Assembly: GCF_019083995.1 (NCBI RefSeq)
Contig: NZ_JAHRCU010000010.1
Location: 108,079-172,078 of the forward strand
Origin: Roseococcus sp. SDR
GTDB lineage: Bacteria; Pseudomonadota; Alphaproteobacteria; Acetobacterales; Acetobacteraceae
Length of the DNA stretch: 64,000 bases
Direction of reading: 5' to 3'
The stretch's first letter is position 1. Each line of letters opens with the position of its first letter. This document shows, one piece after another, positions 54,953 through 64,000 of this stretch. The position numbers were made by a program, and so were the translations under genes. The notes under the pieces are model-generated. The model had not been told where the DNA came from. It made no database searches and saw only the letters and a program-made list of their open reading frames with translations.

Positions 54953-55890
54953 GCGCCGAGCACCCGGGCGGCCAGCGCCTGCCCGCTCTCCCAGGCGGAT
55001 TCCGCCCGGCCCGCGAGGCAGCCATCCGAGGCATAGCCGAGGCCGAGCGACGCATCCCACAGGCAGGGCTGACCCAAGGCCACCTCCAGCAACGAATACC
55101 GCCAGCGATGCGCGACCGCGAAGAGCGGGGGCGGCGCGGGCAGCGCCGCCAGCAGCCGCGCGATCACCTCTTCGGGCGCCGCTTCGAGGAACTCGCGGCT
55201 GAATTCCGGTCCGGCCTGGATCACCCAATTCTCCTGCGCGCGGTCGCGGCCGGGCTTGGCGCTGTCCCGCGCCGCCCAGCCGATGGGGCCGTGGTAGCGC
55301 AGCGTGTCCGGCAGATCGAGCTTCCCCGGAAAGGCCGCCATCACCGTCCAGCAGGGCGCGTATTCGATGGGGGCGAGGGGTGCCGCGAAATCGCGAGGCA
55401 GGATCGCGCGCGCCTGCTCGGCCGGGAAGGTGACGAGCACGGCGGAAAAGGGGCCCGCCATCTCGGGTGGCGTCTCGGGCAATGGCTTGCCGGGGCGGAC
55501 CAGGGCCGCGTCCCAATGCGCCACCATCCAGCCCGCCTCCGTCCGGTGCAGTGCGCCGGCATGGCGGCTCGCCTGGAGATCGAGCCCATGCGCGAGATGA
55601 CGGCCCAGCGCCGACATGCCGGGGCTCGGCACGCGGCGCTTCGCGTCCGGCCAGGGCAGGGTGCGCGCCGCCTCCAGCAGGGCGGCGAAGCCCGACCGCT
55701 CGGCGCGGAGATACTGCGCGCCATGGTCAAAGCGGTGGCTCCGCCCCGCATGCTCGATCCGCCGTGTGGCGAGGCGCCCTCCGGCGGCGCGGCCCTTGTC
55801 GAAGAGCCGGACCGTGCGGCCCGCGGCGGTCAGGGCTTGGGCGGCGGAGAGGCCGGCGAGGCCGGCGCCGAGGACAGCGATGGGGAGCAT
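54949..55890 (-). CDS. Renalase-like FAD-dependent amine oxidase
   Basis: A 313-residue flavoprotein. FAD binding is shown by AVLGAGLAGLSAAQALTAAG at residues ~5-24 and by KGRAAGGRLATRR, with FDHGAQYLRA after it, the hallmark of renalase-like proteins. The C-terminal RAESAWESGQALAARVL closes the site. Bacterial renalases oxidise dihydro-isomers of NAD(P)H. It begins 45 bases after the cobW stop, so it could be read through from the Zur-controlled promoter. Confidence 0.87.
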   Translation of the reverse strand: MLPIAVLGAGLAGLSAAQALTAAGRTVRLFDKGRAAGGRLATRRIEHAGRSHRFDHGAQYLRAERSGFAALLEAARTLPWPDAKRRVPSPGMSALGRHLAHGLDLQASRHAGALHRTEAGWMVAHWDAALVRPGKPLPETPPEMAGPFSAVLVTFPAEQARAILPRDFAAPLAPIEYAPCWTVMAAFPGKLDLPDTLRYHGPIGWAARDSAKPGRDRAQENWVIQAGPEFSREFLEAAPEEVIARLLAALPAPPPLFAVAHRWRYSLLEVALGQPCLWDASLGLGYASDGCLAGRAESAWESGQALAARVLGA

Positions 55891-55935
55891 GCCTGCATCA
55901 ACGGCATTTGCAGCGCGCCGCGCAAGTGGGGGGCC

Positions 55936-57150
55936 TCAGCGGGACCAGGCGGGGAAGGGGTCGGGCAGGCGGGCATGGGCGCGCGCCCCGGCGCGCCATT
56001 CCTCATTCGTCAGCAGCGTGGCGTCGAGCTCCGCGCGCAGCTTCGCCTCATCCATGCCGATGCCGATGAAGACGATCTCCTGCCGGCGATCCCCGCTCGG
56101 CTCCACCCAGAGGTCGCGGATCATCTGTCGCCAGGCCGGGTCCTCCGGCCAGCGCTGCTCCTCGATCGCGGCCCACCAGAAGCCCGCCCCCTGGTGGCGG
56201 CCCATGCGGCCGGCGAGCTGCCATTCGCCCACCCAGGCGGGGCGGGTGGCGAGCCAGAAGAAGCCCTTGGCGCGCACCACGCCCGGCAGGTCGCCCTCGA
56301 TCAGCGCCTTGAAGCGCGCCGGATGCACCGGCCGCCGCGCCCGCCAGACGAAGCTGGTGACGCCGAACTCCTCGCTCTCCGGCAGATGCTCGCCGAACAG
56401 CGCCTTCTGCCAGCCGGCCGCGTTCTGCGCGCGCTCCATGTCGAAGCGGCCCGTGCCCAGCACCTTGGAGAGCGGCACCTGGCCATGCGCGGTGGAGAGG
56501 ATCTCGGCCGAGGGGTTGAAGGTGGCGAGCAGGGCGGCGAGGCGGCCAAGCTCGGCCTCCGTCACCAGATCGGCCTTGTTCACCACGATGGTGTCGGCGA
56601 ATTCCACCTGCTCGATCAGCAGGTCCACCAGCAGGCGGTGATCCTCCTCACCGGCACTCTCGCCGCGTTGGCGCAGCGTGTCGGCGCTGGCGTAATCCTC
56701 CAGGAAGGCCTTGGCATCCACCACCGTCACCATGGTGTCGAGCTTCGCCACATCGCCCAGGCGGAAGCCGGTCTCGGTCGTGAAGTCGAAGGTGGCGGCG
56801 ACGGGCATGGGCTCGCTCACACCCGTGCTTTCGATCAGCAGCGCGTCGAAGCGCCCCTCGGCGGCGAGCTTCGCGACCTCCTGCATCAGATCCTCCCGCA
56901 GGGTGCAGCAGATGCAGCCATTGCTCATCTCGACGAGCTTTTCCTCGGTGCGGGAGAGGGTGCCGGTGTTGCCGTTTTCATCCGCGGCCGGCCCGCCGAC
57001 CAGGGCGGCGTCGATGTTCACCTCGCTCATGTCGTTCACGATGACGGCGACGCGCCGGCCCTCGCGATTGGCGAGCACATGGTTCAGCAGCGTCGTCTTT
57101 CCGGCGCCGAGGAAGCCGGAGAGGACGGTGACGGGAAGCGGTTGGGTCAC
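55936..57150 (-). CDS. CobW/COG0523-family GTP-dependent zinc metallochaperone
   Basis: A 404-residue P-loop GTPase. Walker A is [16 protein letters not shown], the metal-binding CxCC motif appears as [11 protein letters not shown], and the GTP-specificity motif NKADLV is near residue 195. The C-terminal CobW domain begins around ~270. COG0523 proteins deliver zinc to client enzymes under limitation. The GTG at 57150 overlaps the DUF1826 stop (GTGA), which decides this start over the GTG at 57159. Confidence 0.92.
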   Translation of the reverse strand: MTQPLPVTVLSGFLGAGKTTLLNHVLANREGRRVAVIVNDMSEVNIDAALVGGPAADENGNTGTLSRTEEKLVEMSNGCICCTLREDLMQEVAKLAAEGRFDALLIESTGVSEPMPVAATFDFTTETGFRLGDVAKLDTMVTVVDAKAFLEDYASADTLRQRGESAGEEDHRLLVDLLIEQVEFADTIVVNKADLVTEAELGRLAALLATFNPSAEILSTAHGQVPLSKVLGTGRFDMERAQNAAGWQKALFGEHLPESEEFGVTSFVWRARRPVHPARFKALIEGDLPGVVRAKGFFWLATRPAWVGEWQLAGRMGRHQGAGFWWAAIEEQRWPEDPAWRQMIRDLWVEPSGDRRQEIVFIGIGMDEAKLRAELDATLLTNEEWRAGARAHARLPDPFPAWSR

Positions 57151-57770
57151 GCGCAGCACTCCGGTTCGTCGATGCAGAAGACGAGGCGCGAGCGCTGCGC
57201 CTCGGGCAGGTGGGACAGCGGGGGCGAGCGGTGCAGGGTGGTGGCGCCCTCCCGCTTGCGGCCGCGGAATAAAACGACCGAGCAGCGCGGCACCTCCTCG
57301 ATGCCGGCGCCGGACTCAGGATCGCCCATGCTCCATTGCGTGCCTGGGCCGGCATAGGTGACGAGCAGGCGGAAGCCCACGGAATCCACATGGAACTTGC
57401 GGCAGGCATCGCCGGTGATGCCGTCGAAGCGCAGCCGGACATGCTCATTGCGGGTCAGCACCGCGAACATGTGCGACAGGCGCAGCATGTCCGAAAGAAG
57501 CTCCATCGGGGCGCCGGCGGGCAGCTGCTCGCAAAGCAGGTCCAGCGCCTCGTCCGGCGTGCCCTCGGCCAGGGCGCGGAAGGCGCCGGCCTGGCGCAGC
57601 GGGCGGAGCGGCTTGCCGAAGCCGGATGGCTCCTCGCGCAGCCAGAGGGCGAGGGCGACGTCCGGGCGGAGCGCCGTCAGCAGCACCGTCTCGGGCGTGC
57701 CGATCACGGCGCGGGCGGGGGCCTCATGCGCCGCGGCGTCGGGGGGGAAGGCTTCGCAGAGGAGGGGCAT
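57147..57770 (-). CDS. DUF1826-domain protein
   Basis: A 207-residue protein from the ATG at 57770. The C-terminal half carries the family pattern: [34 protein letters not shown], and [20 protein letters not shown] with Cys/His residues (also DEPECCA at the end) that could bind metal. DUF1826 genes are commonly paired with cobW under Zur (established association). An upstream ATG at 57803 would run the reading frame through the operator and is rejected. Confidence 0.88.
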   Translation of the reverse strand: MPLLCEAFPPDAAAHEAPARAVIGTPETVLLTALRPDVALALWLREEPSGFGKPLRPLRQAGAFRALAEGTPDEALDLLCEQLPAGAPMELLSDMLRLSHMFAVLTRNEHVRLRFDGITGDACRKFHVDSVGFRLLVTYAGPGTQWSMGDPESGAGIEEVPRCSVVLFRGRKREGATTLHRSPPLSHLPEAQRSRLVFCIDEPECCA

Positions 57771-57771
57771 G

Positions 57772-59152
<1,381 letters not shown>

Positions 59153-59170
59153 GGAAAGGGCCTCCGGCGG

Positions 59171-59190
59171 CCGGGGCCGAGAGGCCCCGG
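59171..59190 (+). terminator. Hairpin after eno
   Basis: CCGGGGCC (59171-59178), GAGA loop, GGCCCCGG (59183-59190), followed by ACCCC. A strong 8-bp stem 18 bases after the eno stop, without a U-tract. It may be Rho-assisted termination or a REP-like element similar to those at 1508 and 14562. Confidence 0.55.
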
Positions 59191-59223
59191 ACCCCGATCC
59201 CTGGCGCCGCGGGCCGCGCCATC

Positions 59224-59853
59224 TCAGCCTTCCAGGAGGAAGGGGCCGTAATGGGCCAGGACGCTGGCGAAGGCGGCTTCGCCATATTCCTCGTCCATGG
59301 CGTCCTTGAGGTCGGCCAGCGCCGCTTCACCCTGGAATTCCGGCAGCAGGGCCTCGCGCAGGAAGGCTTCGGGGCCGGCGAAGGCGGCGCACACATCCTC
59401 CATGGCGTGGATCGCGAAGCTGCGATCCTCGGGGAAGAGGATGTGGAAGCTGTAGCGATGCGCCTCGAAGAAGCTGGAAATGAGGGCGGCCTCCAAGGGG
59501 ATGCGCCAGACGGCCGTAGGGGGAGTGGTGCCCCGGCCACTCACATAGGTCCCGCACAGGTGGGTGGTGTTGCGACGCTTGAGGGCCGCGACGAGCGGCT
59601 CGAACATGTCCGGCGGGCCGCTGTTGCGGATATCCCAGTGCTGGAGGAGTTGGACGCGCCAGTCATGCTCGCCTAGCCACGCATTGCTGAGCCTTGTGCC
59701 CGGCGCACCTGATCGGGTCTTGAAGACTTCCAGCATGTCGTAGGCCTTGTCGCGCAGCGCCATTTGTGCGGCGCGGCCCGGGATATGGGCCATGCCTTCC
59801 ATAAACTCTTCGAGGCAGGGGCCGGGGAGGTCGTCACTGTCGTCCTGGGTCAT
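59224..59853 (-). CDS. Acidic protein of unknown function (possible partner of the next upstream gene)
   Basis: A 209-residue acidic protein, family not recognised. AGGAG lies 7 bases before the ATG at 59853, which supports this start over 59871. The sequence opens with TQDDSDDLPGPCLEEFMEGM and ends in LADLKDAMDEEYGEAAFASV. No signal peptide or membrane segment is seen. The gene starts 10 bases after the stop of a basic protein gene. Size and charge fit an immunity or inhibitor protein, but no family match supports that. Confidence 0.6.
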   Translation of the reverse strand: MTQDDSDDLPGPCLEEFMEGMAHIPGRAAQMALRDKAYDMLEVFKTRSGAPGTRLSNAWLGEHDWRVQLLQHWDIRNSGPPDMFEPLVAALKRRNTTHLCGTYVSGRGTTPPTAVWRIPLEAALISSFFEAHRYSFHILFPEDRSFAIHAMEDVCAAFAGPEAFLREALLPEFQGEAALADLKDAMDEEYGEAAFASVLAHYGPFLLEG

Positions 59854-59863
59854 GCGCGGGCTC

Positions 59864-60682
59864 CTAATCATTCAGCCGATAGCGGATCTTGTGGATGGTG
59901 GCCCATTCTTCCCGGCCGCCGGGAAGCACCACTCGCTGCTGCACATCCAGCGTGGGAAAGGGCGTATCCCGGATTGTTGTACTCGGCCTCACGGTGATCT
60001 GCCTGTTGTCGTCCAGGCGGTAGATTCGGACGTCACTGTCCGGATCTGCTCGGCGCATTTGGATAGGCCGTAGCTCCGTGATGTCGCGCTCGCGCAAACT
60101 CGATCCGCCATCGCGCCGCCATTGGAACTCGCCATTCCTCAACACGGGTTTCTCGGGATCCGGCGCTGTCAGCCGGTCCCGCAGCAGCCGGTCAATGCGC
60201 TGGCCGACTTCATCCTCCGGCGCGGCGGGCGGCGGCAGGGTTGGCCGCGGGCCGCGGCGGTCATCATTGTTCGGCCTTCGTCCTGGCCCGCCCCGGCCAT
60301 CGGTCGGGCCGCGCGTCAGGCGGTCCCAGAGGGATCTTCGCCAATTCGCGTATTGGATGGTCCCGGGCGGCGCGGCGCCCGCGCTTGAGCCGGCGCCACC
60401 CGGCGGCGGGCTGCGCCAATGGCCGGCGACGGGCTTGCCCTCGCGCCGATAGGGCCGCACCCAGACGGCGCCGCGGGCCGCACCGTCCTTCGGATGCAGC
60501 GCGCCGAAGCCGCCGCGCACCCAGGCGGCGAAGGCATCGCGCTCCGGGTGGCCGCTTTGCCAGTAGCGTGGTTCGCGCATGGCGCTTCGCAGATCGGCTT
60601 CGGTGATGCGGATGGGATTGGTCCGCGAGGCAGGGCATGTTCCTGGTTTCGTCGGCCAGCAATAAAATCCTATGTCCCGCAT
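59864..60682 (-). CDS. Basic Pro/Arg-rich protein of unknown function (possible effector)
   Basis: A 272-residue protein, not recognised. The N-terminal part has ADLRSAMREPRYWQSGHPER and FAAWVRGGFGALHP, recalling a short motif I associate with phage or effector proteins (memory, weak). VWVRPYRREGKPVAGHWRS follows. A low-complexity linker (RGGPGRRPNNDDRRGPRP) leads to a strand-rich C-terminus, DVRIYRLDDNRQITVRPSTT to IHKIRYRLND. There is no secretion signal. The ATG at 60580 is an alternative start. It is transcribed away from ftsB. Confidence 0.55.
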   Translation of the reverse strand: MRDIGFYCWPTKPGTCPASRTNPIRITEADLRSAMREPRYWQSGHPERDAFAAWVRGGFGALHPKDGAARGAVWVRPYRREGKPVAGHWRSPPPGGAGSSAGAAPPGTIQYANWRRSLWDRLTRGPTDGRGGPGRRPNNDDRRGPRPTLPPPAAPEDEVGQRIDRLLRDRLTAPDPEKPVLRNGEFQWRRDGGSSLRERDITELRPIQMRRADPDSDVRIYRLDDNRQITVRPSTTIRDTPFPTLDVQQRVVLPGGREEWATIHKIRYRLND

Positions 60683-60789
60683 TGCTTTCCGTCTTCGCGC
60701 CCGAGAAGCGGCGGAAACCCTTGCGCGCGCGCCCGGATGGTGATTCTGTCGGATTCGCGCGTCGGGGGACGGGCTTTCTGGGGGTTTTC

Positions 60790-61119
60790 ATGAATTTCGG
60801 GCGGTGGCTCATCCGCATGCTCAAGCTGCTGGCGCCGCCGGTCATCCTGGCGAGCATCGCGGCCTTCTTCGTCTGGCACGCCTCGCACGGGGATCGCGGC
60901 CTGATCGCACGCGAGCAGCGCCTGGCCGAGATCGCCGCCGCCCGCATCGAGCGCGACCGCGCCATCGCCGAGCGCGAGGCGGCGGAGCGCCGGGTGAACG
61001 CCATGCGCGGCGACAGGCTGGACCCCGACCAGCTCGAGGAACGCGCCCGGGCCATGCTGAATCTCACCACGCGGGAGGAGATCGTGATCCCCTATCCGCC
61101 CGGCCAGCGGCTTTTCTGA
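60790..61119 (+). CDS. ftsB: FtsB/DivIC-family cell division protein
   Basis: A 109-residue bitopic protein. One transmembrane segment (KLLAPPVILASIAAFFVWHA, ~12-31) is followed by a periplasmic coiled coil (EQRLAEIAAARIERDRAIAE), then LDPDQLEERARAMLNLTTRE, the FtsB/septum-formation-initiator ending. It links early and late divisome proteins at the septum. The position before pdhA is the usual alphaproteobacterial order. Confidence 0.88.
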   Translation: MNFGRWLIRMLKLLAPPVILASIAAFFVWHASHGDRGLIAREQRLAEIAAARIERDRAIAEREAAERRVNAMRGDRLDPDQLEERARAMLNLTTREEIVIPYPPGQRLF

Positions 61120-61145
61120 ACAATCAAAGGCTTCGGCCGATTGTT
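61119..61145 (+). terminator. Hairpin after ftsB
   Basis: AACAATC (61119-61125) pairs with GATTGTT (61139-61145) around an inner GGC-TTCG-GCC stem (61129-61138), with a three-A bulge. The first A is the last base of the ftsB stop. No U-run follows. It probably ends or attenuates transcription between ftsB and pdhA. Confidence 0.6.
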
Positions 61146-61197
61146 GCGCTGCGGCATCACGAAAGACGTTAACTGATAATCGGTTAATCGCCGCATT

Positions 61198-61214
61198 CCG
61201 TTGCAATGCAACGG
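61198..61214. promoter_or_regulatory. 17-base palindrome in the pdhA promoter region
   Basis: CCGTTGCA-A-TGCAACGG is a perfect palindrome with 8-base arms, 77 bases before the pdhA start, in an AT-richer patch. It is a likely operator for a regulator of pdhABC. The TTGC/GCAA half-sites loosely recall regulators of acyl-CoA and acetate metabolism (RamB/ScfR-like); that comparison is from memory and unproven. Confidence 0.55.
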
Positions 61215-61290
61215 ATTTTTGCCATCCTTTCCATGCTTGCACAGCCTCTCCGGGCAGCGTAATCAGCGATGATCACGCAGGGAGAGATCC

Positions 61291-62346
61291 ATGGCCGCCA
61301 AAGCCCCACCCGCCAAGCGTCGCGCAAAAAGCGCGGCCGAGCAGCCCGCCATGGGGCGTGACGCGCTCCTTCAGGCCTATCGCGACATGCTGCTGATCCG
61401 CCGCTTCGAGGAGAAGGCCGGCCAGCTCTACGGCATGGGCCTGATCGGCGGCTTCTGCCACCTCTATATCGGCCAGGAAGCGGTCGTCGTCGGCATGCAG
61501 GCGGCCCTCAAGCCGGGCGACCAGGTCATCACCTCCTACCGCGACCATGGCCACATGCTGGCGACCGGCATGGAAGCGCGCGGCGTGATGGCCGAGCTGA
61601 CGGGCCGCATTGGCGGCTATTCGCGCGGCAAGGGCGGCTCCATGCACATGTTCAGCCGCGAGAAGGGCTTCTATGGCGGCCATGGCATCGTGGGCGCCCA
61701 GGTCTCGCTCGGCGCCGGCCTGGCGTTTGCCAACATGTATCGCGGCAATGACCATGTGGCCGTCGCCTATTTCGGCGAAGGCGCGTCGAACCAGGGCCAG
61801 GTCTATGAGAGCCTGAACCTGGCGGCGCTGTTCAAGCTGCCCTGCATTTTCGTGATCGAGAACAACAAGTACGGCATGGGCACCAGCGTGGACCGCGCCT
61901 CGGCCTCGCGCGACCTGTCGCAGAACGGCAGCCCCTGGGGCATCCCGGGCGAGCAGGTGGACGGCATGAACGTCGTCACCGTGCATGAGGCGGCGCAGCG
62001 CGCCGTGGCGCATTGCCGCGCCGGCCTCGGCCCGTATCTGCTGGAGATGAAGACCTACCGCTATCGCGGCCACTCCATGTCCGACCCCGCGAAGTACCGC
62101 ACGCGCGAGGAGGTGCAGAAGATGCGCGAGCAGCATGACTGCCTGGAGACGGCGCGCGCCATGCTGCTGGGCCAGGGCGTGACCGAGGCCGAACTCAAGA
62201 AGCTTGATGACGAGGTGAAGGTGATCGTCCAGGACAGCGCCGATTTCGCGCAGGAATCCCCCGAGCCGCCGGAGAGCGAACTCTGGACCGATGTGCTGCT
62301 GCCAAGCCCCGGCTCCGACGGGGCGTTCGGCCAAGGAGTCAAGTAA
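61291..62346 (+). CDS. pdhA: Pyruvate dehydrogenase E1 component, alpha subunit
   Basis: A 351-residue thiamine-diphosphate enzyme subunit. The cofactor motif is [20 protein letters not shown] ending in [30 protein letters not shown] and the phosphorylation-loop-like [15 protein letters not shown] are standard. The N-terminal ~20 residues are Lys/Ala-rich ([14 protein letters not shown]). GGGAGAGATCC precedes the ATG. With pdhB it decarboxylates pyruvate and passes the acetyl group to E2. The next gene begins after one base. Confidence 0.97.
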   Translation: MAAKAPPAKRRAKSAAEQPAMGRDALLQAYRDMLLIRRFEEKAGQLYGMGLIGGFCHLYIGQEAVVVGMQAALKPGDQVITSYRDHGHMLATGMEARGVMAELTGRIGGYSRGKGGSMHMFSREKGFYGGHGIVGAQVSLGAGLAFANMYRGNDHVAVAYFGEGASNQGQVYESLNLAALFKLPCIFVIENNKYGMGTSVDRASASRDLSQNGSPWGIPGEQVDGMNVVTVHEAAQRAVAHCRAGLGPYLLEMKTYRYRGHSMSDPAKYRTREEVQKMREQHDCLETARAMLLGQGVTEAELKKLDDEVKVIVQDSADFAQESPEPPESELWTDVLLPSPGSDGAFGQGVK

Positions 62347-62347
62347 G

Positions 62348-63682
62348 ATGGGCGTTGAAATCCTGATGCCGGCGCTGAGCCCCACCATGACGGAGGGCAA
62401 GCTCGCCAAGTGGCTCAAGAAGGAAGGCGATGCGGTGAAGGCCGGCGACGTGATCGCCGAGATCGAGACCGACAAGGCGACCATGGAAGTGGAAGCCGTG
62501 GATGAGGGCACGCTGACGCGCATCCTCGTTCCCGAGGGCACCGAGAATGTCGCGGTGAATGCGCCCATCGCGGAGCTGGATGGCGGCGGCGCGCCCAAGG
62601 CGGCACCTGCGCCGGTCGCCGCGCCCGCGCCCGTTGCCGCCGCCCCCGCCACCATTCCCGCCGCCCCGCGCGCCGTCAGCGCCGAGAAGGATTGGGGGCC
62701 GACGAAGACGATGACGGTTCGCGAGGCGCTGCGTGACGCCATGGCCGCCGAGATGCGCCGCGACGCCGATGTCTTCCTGATCGGCGAGGAGGTCGCGCAG
62801 TACCAGGGCGCCTACAAGATCAGCCAGGGCCTGCTGGACGAGTTCGGCCCGAAGCGCGTGATGGACATGCCCATCACGGAGCATGGCTTCACCGGCATGG
62901 CGGTGGGGGCAGCCTTCACCGGCCTCAAGCCCATCGTCGAGTTCATGACCTTCAACTTCTCGATGCAGGCGATCGACCAGATCATCAACTCGGCCGCCAA
63001 GACGCTCTACATGTCGGGCGGGCAGCTCGGTTGCCCCATCGTCTTCCGTGGCGCCAACGGTGCAGCCAGCCGCGTCGCCGCCCAGCACAGCCAGTGCTAT
63101 GCAAGCTGGTACGCCCATTGCCCGGGCCTGAAGGTGGTCGCACCCTGGAGCGCGGCGGATGCCAAGGGCCTGCTGCGCGCCGCCATCCGCGACCCCAACC
63201 CGGTCATCTTCCTGGAGAACGAGATCCTCTACGGGCACAGCTTCGAATGCCCGACGGATGAGGATTTCATCCTGCCCATCGGCAAGGCCAAGGTGGAGCG
63301 CGAGGGGACGGACGTGACCATCCTCGCCTTCTCCATCATGGTCGGCATGGCCATGCAGGCGGCCGAGAAGCTGGCCGAGCAGGGCATCAGCGCCGAGGTG
63401 ATCAACCTGCGTAGCCTCCGCCCGCTCGATATCGACACCATCGTGGCGAGCGTGAAGAAGACCAACCGCGTGGTGACGCTGGAGGAGGGCTGGCCCTTCG
63501 CCGGCATCGGCGCCGAGCTTGCCATGCAGATCATCGAGCATTGCTTCGACGATCTGGATGCGCCGCCGGTCCGCGTGCATGGCCTCGACATCCCGATGCC
63601 CTATGCCGCGAATCTCGAGAAGCTCGCCCTGCCGCGTCTGGAGCAGGTGGTGGATGCCGCCCGTTCCGTGACCTATCGCTGA
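62348..63682 (+). CDS. pdhB: Pyruvate dehydrogenase E1 component, beta subunit with N-terminal lipoyl domain
   Basis: A 444-residue protein. Residues ~1-80 are a lipoyl domain, with the lipoyl-Lys in [10 protein letters not shown] (residue ~43). An Ala/Pro linker covers ~80-115. The E1 beta body follows, with [40 protein letters not shown] and [15 protein letters not shown] lipoyl domain on E1 beta is known in alphaproteobacteria. A 72-base stretch around the lipoyl-Lys is identical to pdhC. Confidence 0.97.
   Translation: MGVEILMPALSPTMTEGKLAKWLKKEGDAVKAGDVIAEIETDKATMEVEAVDEGTLTRILVPEGTENVAVNAPIAELDGGGAPKAAPAPVAAPAPVAAAPATIPAAPRAVSAEKDWGPTKTMTVREALRDAMAAEMRRDADVFLIGEEVAQYQGAYKISQGLLDEFGPKRVMDMPITEHGFTGMAVGAAFTGLKPIVEFMTFNFSMQAIDQIINSAAKTLYMSGGQLGCPIVFRGANGAASRVAAQHSQCYASWYAHCPGLKVVAPWSAADAKGLLRAAIRDPNPVIFLENEILYGHSFECPTDEDFILPIGKAKVEREGTDVTILAFSIMVGMAMQAAEKLAEQGISAEVINLRSLRPLDIDTIVASVKKTNRVVTLEEGWPFAGIGAELAMQIIEHCFDDLDAPPVRVHGLDIPMPYAANLEKLALPRLEQVVDAARSVTYR
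62438..62509 (+). repeat. 72-base perfect direct repeat, copy 1 (in pdhB lipoyl domain)
   Basis: Bases 62438-62509 are identical to 63785-63856 in pdhC, 1347 bases away. The repeat codes for [20 protein letters not shown] plus VDEG, centred on the lipoyl-lysine. Flanking codons of the same two domains differ at many third positions. Confidence 0.97.
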
Positions 63683-63694
63683 GGAGCACGCATC

Positions 63695-64000
63695 ATGGCC
63701 ACCAACATCCTGATGCCCGCCCTCTCGCCGACCATGACGGAGGGCACCCTCGCCAAATGGCTGAAGGCCGAGGGCGACACGATCAAGGCCGGCGACGTGA
63801 TCGCCGAGATCGAGACCGACAAGGCGACCATGGAAGTGGAAGCCGTGGATGAGGGCGTGCTGGGCAAGATCCTCGTCCCCGCCGGCACCGAGGGCGTGAA
63901 GGTGAACGCGCCCATCGCCGTGCTGGTGGAGCCGGGCGAGGCCGCGCCGACCGGCGCCGCGCCGGCCGCGCCGAAGCCTGCCGCTGCCGCGCCTGCGGCC
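63695..64000 (+). CDS. pdhC: Dihydrolipoyl acetyltransferase E2 of pyruvate dehydrogenase, N-terminal part (3' end outside window)
   Basis: The first 102 residues of E2. A complete lipoyl domain ([18 protein letters not shown], lipoyl-Lys in [10 protein letters not shown] near residue 43) is followed by the start of an Ala/Pro linker ([18 protein letters not shown]). GAGGAGCACGC precedes the ATG. The peripheral subunit-binding and acyltransferase domains must lie beyond the window. It follows pdhB by 12 bases. Confidence 0.93.
   Translation, partial: MATNILMPALSPTMTEGTLAKWLKAEGDTIKAGDVIAEIETDKATMEVEAVDEGVLGKILVPAGTEGVKVNAPIAVLVEPGEAAPTGAAPAAPKPAAAAPAA
63785..63856 (+). repeat. 72-base perfect direct repeat, copy 2 (in pdhC lipoyl domain)
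   Basis: Second copy of the repeat described at 62438-62509. Every base matches, including all third codon positions, while the regions before and after have diverged. Recombination between the copies would remove most of pdhB. Confidence 0.97.

Noticed and set aside
61169..61187. TTAA...TTAA before pdhA considered as a CtrA site
   Set aside because: The spacing is 11 bases, not the 7 needed for a full CtrA box.

Overview
The window is about 70% GC, with tightly packed genes that often overlap by four bases (ATGA or GTGA). It reads as a chromosomal segment of an alphaproteobacterium, most likely Acetobacteraceae (Roseomonas-like). That placement is inference. It rests on a hopanoid locus (hpnA-hpnB-shc with a divergent HpnM/MlaC-like gene), a pdhA-pdhB-pdhC operon whose E1 beta carries its own lipoyl domain, a PrpC-type citrate synthase, a TctCBA transporter, and intergenic hairpin repeats of the GGGGCTTTGCCCC kind. 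No phage, plasmid, insertion sequence or CRISPR array is evident. LAYOUT. 0-10 kb: catabolic genes. These are a HyuB fragment, a MaoC hydratase, a hydroxyacyl-CoA dehydrogenase and an SDR, then a MocR regulator divergent from a flavin split-barrel protein and an amidase, an unknown membrane protein and a cytosine-deaminase-like amidohydrolase. 9.6-14.6 kb: hopanoid synthesis and lipid trafficking. 14.6-22 kb: a HI0933-family flavoprotein, an XRE/MmyB regulator with an NTF2-like gene, tRNA-Leu(CAA), a tripartite tricarboxylate transporter, a cupin and a DAO-family oxidase. 22.1-30.7 kb: a seven-gene operon with a complete peptide-type ABC importer and two different amidohydrolases. 30.7-33.7 kb: a two-component system flanked by two PepSY proteins. 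33.7-44.3 kb: an iron alcohol dehydrogenase, an EAL protein with an altered loop, a secreted serine protease, a fused SecDF, an oxidoreductase, an OtnK/OtnC tetronate pair, a nitroreductase and a lysine/alanine-rich histone-H1-like protein. 44.9-49 kb: citrate synthase, an allantoinase-like hydrolase and MTA phosphorylase. 49-57.8 kb: a long leftward gene train. It starts at a Zur-like operator (DUF1826, CobW) and runs through a renalase-like oxidase, a PNPOx-like protein, DUF3253, a DUF1499-methyltransferase fusion and a GT4-GT2 fusion to an SbmA/YddA-like ABC protein. 57.9-64 kb: eno, two unknown leftward genes (basic protein then acidic protein) between eno and ftsB, and the pdh operon, cut off in pdhC. 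HOW THE GENES WORK TOGETHER. The clearest units are hopanoid assembly, central carbon flow (eno, pdhABC, citrate synthase), solute import coupled to hydrolysis (22-30.7 kb) and the Zur-headed train. The most original leads are the DUF1499-methyltransferase fusion in a translationally coupled operon next to Zur control, the basic/acidic orphan pair inserted between eno and ftsB, the PepSY-flanked two-component system with 11-bp-phased direct repeats, and a 72-base identical stretch shared by the lipoyl domains of pdhB and pdhC. All functions are read from sequence by eye; none was confirmed by a database search.
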